From 2-02-FULL-66-22 sp964576535 (GTDB lineage: Bacteria; Methylomirabilota; Methylomirabilia; Methylomirabilales; 2-02-FULL-66-22), in NCBI GenBank assembly GCA_964576535.1, contig CAZNWB010000036.1:1-31624 (forward strand): DNA of 31,624 bases, written 5' to 3'. Position numbers and translations under genes: made by a program. The notes below the pieces were generated by a model. It was not told the origin of the DNA. It made no database searches and saw nothing but the letters and a program-made list of their open reading frames with translations. How positions within the stretch are numbered: position 1 is the stretch's first letter; each line of letters begins with the position of its first letter. Of this stretch, positions 7,823-14,362 are shown piece by piece.

Positions 7823-8625
7823 GCCACCCCCACGAGCCGGCGGAGGGCCTCCCCCACATCGGCGTGCCGCAGCAACCCCTCCCCGACCAGGACGGCGTCC
7901 ACCCCCGCCGAGGTGAGACGGGCCACCTCCTCCGCCTGGCTGATCCCGCTCTCGCTCACCAGGACTACCCCGGCCGGAGCGAAGGGAACCAGGGCGAACG
8001 TCGTGTCCAGGGAGACCTCGAAGCTCTTCAGGTCCCGGTTATTGATGCCGACAAGCTCCGCCCCGCTCACCAGCGCCGTCTCCAGTTCCTGTCGCGTATG
8101 CACCTCCACCAGCGCGGTCAGGGTGAGTTCCCGGCAGAGATCCAGGAGATCCGCGAGGTCAGGCGGCGAGAGCACTGCGGCGATGAGGAGCACGGCGTCC
8201 GCCCCGGCCGCTCGGGCCTCCCAGACCTGGTAGGGGTCCACGTGGAAGTCCTTGCGCAGGACCGGAAGATCCACGGCCTCGCGGACGGCAACAAGATGGT
8301 CGAGGCTTCCCTGGAAGAACGGCCCATCCGTCAGGACCGAGATGGCATGGGCGCCGGCATCCCGGTAGGCCCGGGCCAGGACCGCAGGCACAAAGTCGGC
8401 CCGGATCACCCCTTTGGAGGGGGAGGCTTTCTTCACCTCGGCGATGACCCGGATGGGCCCGCTTCGCCGCCCGGTGGTCTCCGCCTCGCGGCGGAGCGCC
8501 CCGAGGACGTCTCGCGTTGCGGCGCAGTCGCGACAGCGCGCCTTCAGCTCTGCCAGCGGCGCCTCGGCCCGGCGCCGCAGGACGTCCGTCCGCGTCCGGT
8601 GCAGGATGTCATCCAGGATACTCAT
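7819..8625 (-). CDS. trpC: Indole-3-glycerol phosphate synthase
   Basis: The 268-residue enzyme closes the indole ring from carboxyphenylamino-deoxyribulose phosphate. Family blocks in order: MSILDDILHRTRTDV at the N-terminus, VIAEVKKASPSKG (substrate lysine and glutamate), VLTDGPFFQGS, VLRKDFHVDPYQ with the catalytic Lys, VEVHTRQEL, LVGINNRDL and LVSESGI. The ATG at 8625 is preferred over the adjacent GTG at 8628. Unlike the rest of the operon, its start is not overlapped by the upstream gene: a 95-bp fold-back repeat lies between it and trpD, so the ribosome-binding region is only a weak TTTTGAGTG at the repeat edge. Confidence 0.97.
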   Translation of the reverse strand: MSILDDILHRTRTDVLRRRAEAPLAELKARCRDCAATRDVLGALRREAETTGRRSGPIRVIAEVKKASPSKGVIRADFVPAVLARAYRDAGAHAISVLTDGPFFQGSLDHLVAVREAVDLPVLRKDFHVDPYQVWEARAAGADAVLLIAAVLSPPDLADLLDLCRELTLTALVEVHTRQELETALVSGAELVGINNRDLKSFEVSLDTTFALVPFAPAGVVLVSESGISQAEEVARLTSAGVDAVLVGEGLLRHADVGEALRRLVGVA

Positions 8626-8630
8626 CACTC

Positions 8631-8725
8631 AAAACCGTTCGGTTGTTCGAGGGGTCGGTAGTTCGGTTGTTCCGGGTCCGGAAGAACCACCGAACCCCCG
8701 AACTACCGAACCACCGAACGCTTTT
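8631..8725. repeat. Fold-back octamer repeat, copy 1 (trpD-trpC junction)
   Basis: Both arms are built from four octamers of the form GTTCGGTN, read in the left half as GTTCGGTT, GTTCGAGG, GGTCGGTA, GTTCGGTT and in the right half as the reverse complements of GTTCGGTG, GTTCGGTA, GTTCGGGG, GTTCGGTG. The centre contains GGGTCCGGA. AAAA stands at the left end and TTTT at the right end, so either strand forms a long hairpin followed by a short U run. It starts 3 nt after the trpD stop and ends 5 nt before the trpC start. The same element occurs at 10383 and 17955. Confidence 0.9.
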
Positions 8726-8728
8726 CGC

Positions 8729-9775
8729 TTAGGTGTGTTGACAGAATTCGACCAGCCGGGTGAGCTTGTCCAGGGCCGCTCCGCTATCGATGGAATGCTG
8801 CGCCATGCCGGTGCCCGCGGCGATGTCCTCGGCCATTCCCCCGGCCGCGATGGCAGCCCCCGCGTTCAGGACCACGATGTCCCGCTTGGGCCCGCGCTCG
8901 CCCTTGAGGATGCGGCGGATGATCTCCGCATTGTCGGCGACGCTGCCTCCCTGGAGGTCGGCCATGCGGGCCCGGGTGAAGCCGAAGTCCTCGGGGCGCA
9001 CCCTGTAGCTGCGAACCTCGTTGCTCCGCACCTCGGAGATGCGGCTCTCGCCCGTGGTGGAGATCTCGTCCAGGCCATCCTCACCGTGGACCACGAAGGC
9101 CCGCACGGTCCCCAGCTCTTTCAACACCTGGGCCATCCGTTCCGTCAGCCGGCCGTCATAGACGCCGATAACCTGGGCCGAGGCCCGGGCCGGGTTGGTC
9201 AGCGGGCCCAGGATATTGAACACGGTGCGGATGCGAATCTCCTTCCGCGCCAGCATGACGTACTTCATGGCCTTGTGCAGCAGGGGCGCGTAGCAGAATC
9301 CGATCCCCACCTCGTCCACGCACTTGCCCACCCGCTCGGGAGGAAGATCCAGCCGCACCCCCAGCGCCTCGACCACGTCGGCGCTGCCGCACAGGCTGCT
9401 GACGGAGCGGTTGCCGTGCTTGGCCACCGGAACGCCGGCCCCCGCCGCCACGAAGGCGGTGGCGGTAGAAACGTTGAAGGTTCCCGTGGCGTCCCCGCCG
9501 GTGCCGCAGGTATCCACCAGCATCTCCCGGTCCGTTCCGGAGAGCGACGCCTGGACCCGGTGGCGCGTCTTGACCAGGGAGACTTTTTCGCGCATCACCC
9601 GGGCGAAGCCGACCAGCTCCTCCACCGTCTCGCCCTTCATGCGCAACCCGGTGAGAAGGGCAGCGATCTGCGCGTCGGTCGCCTGCCCGGACATGATGGA
9701 ATCCATGACGGCGAAGGCCTCGTCCCGGGTGAGGTCCTTGCCCTCCACGACTTTGCGAATCGCCTCGACGATCAT
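8729..9775 (-). CDS. trpD: Anthranilate phosphoribosyltransferase
   Basis: The 348-residue enzyme joins anthranilate and PRPP. The PRPP-binding signature DTCGTGGDATGTFNVST is clear, followed by VAKHGNRSVSS, the NILGPLTNPA block and a C-terminal VLNAGAAI. The N-terminal helical domain (MIVEAIRKVVEGKDLTRDEA and MSGQATDAQIAALLTGLRMKG) is complete and the length is typical of the stand-alone enzyme. The ATG at 9775 overlaps the trpG stop as ATGA. The ORF can be read much further upstream in frame, but that part is a shadow of trpG. Confidence 0.97.
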   Translation of the reverse strand: MIVEAIRKVVEGKDLTRDEAFAVMDSIMSGQATDAQIAALLTGLRMKGETVEELVGFARVMREKVSLVKTRHRVQASLSGTDREMLVDTCGTGGDATGTFNVSTATAFVAAGAGVPVAKHGNRSVSSLCGSADVVEALGVRLDLPPERVGKCVDEVGIGFCYAPLLHKAMKYVMLARKEIRIRTVFNILGPLTNPARASAQVIGVYDGRLTERMAQVLKELGTVRAFVVHGEDGLDEISTTGESRISEVRSNEVRSYRVRPEDFGFTRARMADLQGGSVADNAEIIRRILKGERGPKRDIVVLNAGAAIAAGGMAEDIAAGTGMAQHSIDSGAALDKLTRLVEFCQHT

Positions 9776-10371
9776 GCCCGCGTCCCCCCTGCTCCCGCTG
9801 CGGGAACCGGCCGGGCCAGGAAGTTTCGCAGCAGCGCCTTCCCGGCCTGCGTCAGGATGGATTCCGGGTGGAACTGGACCCCCTCCACCGGATGGGTGCG
9901 ATGCCGGACCCCCATGATCTCTCCCTCGGCCGTCTCGGCCGAGATGCCCAGACAGGTGGGGAGGCTTTCGCGCTCGATGAGCAGCGAGTGGTACCGGGTC
10001 GCCTCGAACGGGTTGGGGAGGCCCGCGAATAGCGTGCGTCCATCGTGCTGGATGGGCGAGGTCTTGCCATGCATCAGGCGCCCGGCGCGCACGATGCGCC
10101 CGCCGTAGGCGGCGCCGATGCACTGGTGCCCCAGGCAGACACCCAGCAGGGGCGTGCCCGGGCCGAAGGCGCGGATCAGGTCACAGCAGATCCCTGCCTC
10201 GGCCGGGGTGCAGGGTCCCGGGGAGAGGACGATCCGCTCCGGCTGCATGGCCCGGATCTCCTCCAGCGTGATCCGGTCGTTCCGGTGCACCTCCACCATG
10301 GCGCCCAGCTCGCGGAGGTACTGGACCAAGTTGTAGGTGAAGGAGTCGTAGTTGTCGATCATCAACAACAT
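9772..10371 (-). CDS. trpG: Anthranilate synthase glutamine amidotransferase component
   Basis: The 199-residue class I glutamine amidotransferase supplies ammonia to TrpE. The catalytic triad is C79 in GVCLGHQ, and H168 and E170 in VQFHPES. The N-terminus MLLMIDNYDSFTYNL and LSPGPCTP (oxyanion region) are typical. The start is the ATG at 10371; a second ATG at 10362 is possible. An open frame extends upstream through the fold-back repeat, but it has no family similarity and reads repeat sequence. This protein could also serve p-aminobenzoate synthesis (PabA), as is common when only one copy exists; that cannot be decided here. Confidence 0.96.
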   Translation of the reverse strand: MLLMIDNYDSFTYNLVQYLRELGAMVEVHRNDRITLEEIRAMQPERIVLSPGPCTPAEAGICCDLIRAFGPGTPLLGVCLGHQCIGAAYGGRIVRAGRLMHGKTSPIQHDGRTLFAGLPNPFEATRYHSLLIERESLPTCLGISAETAEGEIMGVRHRTHPVEGVQFHPESILTQAGKALLRNFLARPVPAAGAGGTRA

Positions 10372-10382
10372 GCTACGCACCC

Positions 10383-10525
10383 GTTCGGTAGTTCGGTGGT
10401 TCGGGTGTTCGGTTGCTCCGGGTCCGGACTCAAAGCCGTTCGGTGGTTCGAGTGTTCGGTCGTTCGGTAGTTCTGGGTCCGGAAGAACCACCGAACACCC
10501 GAACTACCGACCCACCGAACGCTTT
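10383..10525. repeat. Fold-back octamer repeat, copy 2 with an extra half (trpE-trpG junction)
   Basis: The segment 10437-10525 is a full fold-back copy with four GTTCGGTN-type octamers in each arm around GGGTCCGGAAGAAC. The segment 10383-10429 is an additional left arm (GTTCGGTA, GTTCGGTG, GTTCGGGT, GTTCGGTT) plus the centre GGGTCCGGA, without its own right arm. The element begins 5 nt after the trpE stop and ends 11 nt before the trpG start in transcript direction. The two left arms can compete for the single right arm, so two alternative hairpins are possible in the trp mRNA. Confidence 0.9.
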
Positions 10526-10530
10526 CCGTG

Positions 10531-12018
10531 TCAGTCCAGTCCTGCCTCTGCCAATTCGATCGCCCGGAGCATGCCCCGGGCCTTGTTCATGGTTTCCTGG
10601 TATTCCCGCTCCGGCACCGAATCCGCCACGATGCCGGCGCCCACCTGGATGGTGGCCACCCCGCGGGCGAAGAGGACGGTCCGGATGGTGATGCAGGTGT
10701 CCAGGTTGCCGGAAAAACTCACGTACCCCACCGCCCCGGCGTACGGCCCGCGGCGCATCGGTTCCAGCTCCTCGATGATCTCCATGGCCCGGACCTTGGG
10801 CGCACCCGTGACGGTCCCCGCGGGAAAGCTCGCCCGCAGGACGTCGAAGGCGGTGCGGCCCGATTCCAGGGTCCCCCGGACGTGCGACACCAGGTGCATG
10901 ACGTGGGAGTACCGCTCCACGGTCATCAGATCGGCGACCTCGACGCTCCCCACCCGCGCAACCTTGCCCACGTCGTTGCGCCCCAGGTCCACCAGCATGA
11001 TGTGCTCGGCCCGCTCCTTGGGATCCGCCCGCAGCTCCTCTTCCAACTGCTGGTCCTCCTCCTCCGTCTGGCCGCGCGGCCGGGTCCCGGCGATGGGCCG
11101 GAGATCGATCCGGTCCCCCTCCAGGCGCACCAGGATCTCCGGGGAACTCCCGACCATCTTCAGGTCGCCCAGGCGCAAGTAATACATGTACGGCGACGGG
11201 TTCACGATCCGCAAGGCACGATAGACGTCGAAGGGATCGACGTCGGTCCGAACGCTGAGGCGCTGGGAGAGGACGGCCTGGATCACATCCCCGGCCTCGA
11301 CGTAGTCCTTGGCGCGGGCTACGGCCTCGCAGAAGCCCTCCCGGGTGAAGTTGGATTCGAGGTGCGGGTGCCCGGCGCGCGCCGCCCGGCCCGCCGGCGC
11401 CCCCATCGGCCGGCGCAGGGCCGCGATAATGGCATCGATCTTCTGTTGCGCCTCCCGGTAGGCCCGCTCCACGCCCGACGGGGTCTCCTCGGCAACCATG
11501 GCGTTGGACACCACGGTGATCCGGTGGGTGACGTTGTCAAAAATCAGCAGGGTGTCCGTCAGCAGGAAGAGGGCGTCGGGCAGTTCCAGGTCGTCCTTGG
11601 CCAGCGTGGGCAGCCGCTCGATGTGGCGGACCACGTCGTAGCTCAGATACCCCACCATCCCCCCGGTGAAGCGCGGCAGGCCGGGCACGCTGACCGCCCG
11701 GTAGCGCTCCAGGATCCGCATCAGGGCGGTCAGGGGGTCCTTGACATCGGTGAGCACCTGGCGTCCTTCTCCGCGCAGGATCTCCAGTTGCTCGCCTTTG
11801 GCGCGAAAGACCAGGCTGGGATTGCTCCCGAGGAAGCTGTAGCGCCCCCATTTCTCCCCGCCCTCCACGCTCTCCAGGAGGAAGGCGTAGTTCCCGCTGT
11901 CGATCTTCCGAAAGGCGGAGACCGGGGTTTCCATGTCGGCCAGGATCTGCCGGGCAACCGGGATCAGGTTGCCCTGGCGCGCCAGCTCGCGAAAGGTCTC
12001 CAGATTCGGTGTGTACAC
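10531..12018 (-). CDS. trpE: Anthranilate synthase component I
   Basis: The 495-residue enzyme makes anthranilate from chorismate using ammonia from TrpG. The chorismate-binding half shows PIAGTRPRG, LVDLGRNDVGKVA, HVRG and FPAGTVTGAPKVRAMEII. The N-terminal half has FLLESVEGGEKWGRYSF, holding the LLES motif that binds tryptophan in feedback-inhibited TrpE proteins, so end-product inhibition is likely. The start is GTG at 12018 with GAGG 7 nt upstream. It is the first gene of the trp operon. Length and domain order are normal. Confidence 0.97.
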   Translation of the reverse strand: MYTPNLETFRELARQGNLIPVARQILADMETPVSAFRKIDSGNYAFLLESVEGGEKWGRYSFLGSNPSLVFRAKGEQLEILRGEGRQVLTDVKDPLTALMRILERYRAVSVPGLPRFTGGMVGYLSYDVVRHIERLPTLAKDDLELPDALFLLTDTLLIFDNVTHRITVVSNAMVAEETPSGVERAYREAQQKIDAIIAALRRPMGAPAGRAARAGHPHLESNFTREGFCEAVARAKDYVEAGDVIQAVLSQRLSVRTDVDPFDVYRALRIVNPSPYMYYLRLGDLKMVGSSPEILVRLEGDRIDLRPIAGTRPRGQTEEEDQQLEEELRADPKERAEHIMLVDLGRNDVGKVARVGSVEVADLMTVERYSHVMHLVSHVRGTLESGRTAFDVLRASFPAGTVTGAPKVRAMEIIEELEPMRRGPYAGAVGYVSFSGNLDTCITIRTVLFARGVATIQVGAGIVADSVPEREYQETMNKARGMLRAIELAEAGLD

Positions 12019-12062
12019 GGCGCCGCCTCACACGGGACGGGTGTCCCCACAGGGGAAAGATG

Positions 12063-12092
12063 AACGTAACACGGGGACACGCAGGGGGTCAA
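12063..12092 (-). promoter_or_regulatory. Candidate sigma-70 promoter of the trp operon
   Basis: Reading the minus strand, TTGACC (plus 12087-12092) is followed after 18 nt by TACGTT (plus 12063-12068). The -35 box matches five of six consensus bases, the -10 box three. The leader to the trpE GTG is only about 40 nt and contains a short hairpin (TCCCC-TGT-GGGGA), with no room for a Trp-rich leader peptide, so classical ribosome-mediated attenuation is unlikely. Confidence 0.45.
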
Positions 12093-12223
12093 GGAAACGA
12101 CGGTGCAGACTGGGAGTGTCGGCTGGCGGTCACCAGCGATGAGAAGGGATCAACCCCGGGCAGGTGTCAGCTGTGCGGATCATACGCTCTCGATCCCTGC
12201 ACCTCAGTGCACGTTGAGTACCA

Positions 12224-12243
12224 CCGCGCACATCAGTGCGCGG
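12224..12243 (-). terminator. Perfect hairpin across the trxA stop codon
   Basis: CCGCGCAC and GTGCGCGG pair over 8 bp around the loop ATCA, and the trxA stop codon lies in this loop. There is no U run on either side, so it is not a standard intrinsic terminator. A weaker hairpin with the same style (TGCAC-CTCA-GTGCA) follows at about 12199-12212. It may slow ribosome release, protect the 3' end or help separate trxA from trpE transcripts. Confidence 0.4.
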
Positions 12244-12565
12244 TCAACAATTGGTCGATCTTGCCCTTCAAGGTGCCCTTGGGGTGCGCGCCAATGACTT
12301 GGTCCACGCGTGCGCCATCCCGGAAGAATACCAGCGTGGGGATGCTCCGGATCCCGAATCGCGCTGCGATCTGGCGGTTTTCGTCCACGTTGACCTTGCC
12401 GATGCTGAGACGACCAGTGTACTCCCCCGCCAGCTCTTCCAAAACCGGCGCGATCATCCGGCACGGGCCGCACCATTCTGCCCAGAAATCCACGAGGATG
12501 AGCGGCTCCGACTTCACCTTCTCTTCGAAATCGGCATCGGTCAATTTCAGGATCTTCCCCGCCAT
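12233..12565 (-). CDS. trxA: Thioredoxin
   Basis: The 110-residue protein has the classical active site WCGPC (C32 and C35) within FWAEWCGPCRMIAPVLEELA, the cis-proline region IRSIPTLVFF and the C-terminal GAHPKGTL. It reduces protein disulfides in the cytosol using thioredoxin reductase. The ATG at 12565 is set by a strong AAGGAG 5 nt upstream; a longer open frame upstream has no thioredoxin similarity. A good sigma-70 promoter lies just upstream. The stop codon sits inside a perfect hairpin. It precedes trpE by 215 bp on the same strand but has its own promoter and trpE also has a candidate one. Confidence 0.96.
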   Translation of the reverse strand: MAGKILKLTDADFEEKVKSEPLILVDFWAEWCGPCRMIAPVLEELAGEYTGRLSIGKVNVDENRQIAARFGIRSIPTLVFFRDGARVDQVIGAHPKGTLKGKIDQLLTAH

Positions 12566-12604
12566 GCGATCTCCTTGGAGTGCCACGACCACCAACCGCA
12601 GAGC

Positions 12605-12634
12605 AGTGTACGGAATCACGTCGCAACCTGTCAA
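12605..12634 (-). promoter_or_regulatory. Sigma-70 promoter of trxA
   Basis: On the minus strand a perfect TTGACA (plus 12629-12634) is followed after 18 nt by TACACT (plus 12605-12610), which matches four of six -10 bases. The predicted transcript starts about 35 nt before the ATG and includes the AAGGAG ribosome-binding site. It is the best promoter match seen in the window. Confidence 0.6.
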
Positions 12635-12790
12635 GCACATTATCGCCTTTGACGGCGAAAGTGGCGGAAATAGAAGGGATTGAGCTTGGCAAAGAATAGC
12701 AGAGCGATGCACGGCGACCTCACCCCGATCCCACCGGCCTGAGGCGACTGCAGCTCCTAACCTAGTCAGGCCTCTTTCCAGGGGATTTCC

Positions 12791-12819
12791 TTGACTCGGC
12801 TCTGGGGTGGATGTAGGCT
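12791..12819 (+). promoter_or_regulatory. Candidate promoter of the response regulator gene
   Basis: TTGACT (12791-12796) and TAGGCT (12814-12819) are separated by 17 nt. The -35 box has five matches and the -10 box three. The position, about 33 nt before the ATG at 12853, is appropriate. The divergent trxA promoter lies about 160 bp away. Confidence 0.4.
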
Positions 12820-12852
12820 CTCACTCGTTTGGAAGCCTTGGGGGGCCAGTTG

Positions 12853-13221
12853 ATGGCGAAGATCCTCGTCGTGGATGATGAGGCCTTGCTCCGAAGCGTC
12901 CTCAAGGATGCCTTGGAAGAGGCGGGGTACACCGTGGTCCTGGCAGAGAACGGCCACGGTGCCATTACCCGGGCGAGGGCCGATCGTCCGGATTGCATTC
13001 TCATGGACATCATGATGCCGGACCTTGACGGCTACGACGCCTGCGCGGTCATCAAGGCCGACCCGGCGCTTGCGGCGATCCCCGTGTACCTCATCTCGGC
13101 AACGCAGGACCTCCGGGTCGTCGATCGCGCTGAACACGTGGGTGCTGCGGGGCTCCTCCCCAAGCCAGTCCCCATGGAGGAACTTCTGCAAACGGTGGCG
13201 CTCGCGCTCAACCCCGCCTAG
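12853..13221 (+). CDS. Stand-alone response regulator receiver protein
   Basis: The 122-residue protein is a single CheY-type receiver domain with no output domain. The acidic pocket is D8/D9 in ILVVDDE, the phosphoacceptor is D52 in CILMDIMMPDLDG, the conserved Ser/Thr is S82 in LISATQ and the conserved Lys is K104 in LLPKPV. It would receive phosphate from a histidine kinase and act by protein interaction. No kinase is adjacent. The ATG at 12853 gives the standard N-terminus; an upstream TTG at 12829 adds only eight residues. Single receiver proteins with an LPKP motif are often linked to motility, pili or phosphorelays, but no partner can be named from the sequence. Confidence 0.92.
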   Translation: MAKILVVDDEALLRSVLKDALEEAGYTVVLAENGHGAITRARADRPDCILMDIMMPDLDGYDACAVIKADPALAAIPVYLISATQDLRVVDRAEHVGAAGLLPKPVPMEELLQTVALALNPA

Positions 13222-13408
13222 ACCTCATTCACCCTCCCACGCTCTGCCCGGTAGGCGGAATCACTCAGCGCAGGCGTCTCACCTCTCGCGGCGCGACCCA
13301 GCCGCTCGCCGGTCCGGATATCAAGACACACCCGCGACCAGTGGTGGCCGAAGGACGACAACCACCGCGTTTTCTCCGTAGACCCTACTCCGCAAGCCCA
13401 CCGCCGCC

Positions 13409-13438
13409 TTGACACACCTTGCCATACCAGCGCAGAAT
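13409..13438 (+). promoter_or_regulatory. Candidate sigma-70 promoter of rnc
   Basis: A perfect TTGACA (13409-13414) is followed after 18 nt by CAGAAT (13433-13438), four of six -10 matches. The transcript would have a leader of about 60 nt before the GTG start of rnc at 13506. The preceding 13222-13408 interval contains no convincing gene. Confidence 0.5.
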
Positions 13439-13505
13439 GCCCGGGCCACAACTTCCCGGCACCGGCGCCCGGGTTCCGCCGCCCAGATCGCAAAAGGCCA
13501 GTCAC

Positions 13506-14219
13506 GTGGAAGGTTCAGAGCAGCATTTGGACTCCCTCACCGGCGTCCTGGCTTCCTTCCAGGAATCCCTCGCGTACACATTTCAGGACCCGTCGCTCCT
13601 CGATCTTGCCCTCAGCGTGCTCCGGCCTCCGCTGACCCCCGAGGCGGCCGCCGCCCGGCAGCGACTCGAGTTCCTGGGGGACGCGGTGTGGGGCCTGGCC
13701 GTGGCCGAGGCGGTCTTCCAGACCTGGCCCCAGGCGACGGCCGGCGACCTCACCCGGTTCCGGTCCAGCTGGTGCAGCACGCCAGGACTCGCGCAGATCG
13801 CCCGCCAGATCGGGCTCCCGGTGCCGGAGGGGCCCGGTCTCCTTGAGCCAAGCGACCGAGTGCTGGCGGAACTGTTGGAGGCTGTCCTCGGCGCCATGGT
13901 GAAGGACGGAGGCCTGGAAGCCGTCCGCGTCCTTGCCCACCGCCTGATCACCCAGCACGGCCTCGCCACGGCGGCGCCGCCCGTGGACCCGAAGTCCGCC
14001 CTGCAGATGCTGGCCCAGGCCCGCTACGGTACGCTGCCGACGTATCGCCTTCTCGAACGCCGGGGACCCCCGCATCATCCGATCTTCCGTGTCATTGTGA
14101 GGGTGAATGGCGAGGGCACCGAGGTTGCGGCGGAGGCGGAGGGAACCACCCGTCAGGCGGCAGAGCAAGAGGCAGCCCGGCTGGCCCTGCAGCGACTCAA
14201 CGCCGAGCTTTCCCCATAG
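13506..14219 (+). CDS. rnc: Ribonuclease III
   Basis: The 237-residue protein has the RNase III catalytic signature RLEFLGDAVWGLAVAEAVF and, after about 60 residues, LAELLEAVLGAMVKDGG, followed by a C-terminal double-stranded-RNA-binding domain with the RRGPPHHPIFRV and RQAAEQEAARLAL motifs. It would process rRNA and other structured RNA. The start is GTG at 13506 with AAAGG 8 nt upstream; the longer upstream frame is not conserved-looking. Odd point: the second metal-binding block usually reads ADxxEA, but here it is AELLEA, so one Asp is replaced by Glu while the essential following Glu is kept. The rnc-smc-ftsY order is a known neighbourhood in several phyla. Confidence 0.9.
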   Translation: MEGSEQHLDSLTGVLASFQESLAYTFQDPSLLDLALSVLRPPLTPEAAAARQRLEFLGDAVWGLAVAEAVFQTWPQATAGDLTRFRSSWCSTPGLAQIARQIGLPVPEGPGLLEPSDRVLAELLEAVLGAMVKDGGLEAVRVLAHRLITQHGLATAAPPVDPKSALQMLAQARYGTLPTYRLLERRGPPHHPIFRVIVRVNGEGTEVAAEAEGTTRQAAEQEAARLALQRLNAELSP

Positions 14220-14273
14220 ACACAAGATCTCGTGGCGCGACGGCCCCCCTGGCCCCATGCCTGGTATTTCGGC

Positions 14274-14302
14274 TTGACAGCCGCTCTCCCCCCATGTTAG
14301 CG
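14274..14302 (+). promoter_or_regulatory. Weak candidate promoter of smc
   Basis: A perfect TTGACA (14274-14279) has only a poor -10 partner, TTAGCG (14297-14302), at a 17-nt distance, with a TG dinucleotide just upstream of it. The smc ATG is 61 nt further on. The 143-bp gap between rnc and smc makes a separate promoter reasonable, but the -10 match is weak. Confidence 0.3.
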
Positions 14303-14362
14303 TGCCCCGATATGTGACGGGGTAGACCGTCCGAACCCCTCCAGGGAGGGGCGTACCCGCAA

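Noticed and set aside
8631..8725. CRISPR-like array of GTTCGG repeats
   Set aside because: Units are 8 bp with no spacers and are arranged as a palindrome, not as direct repeats with unique spacers.
12019..12062. Trp leader peptide or T-box in front of trpE
   Set aside because: The leader is only about 40 nt from the candidate promoter, with no run of Trp codons and no T-box consensus.
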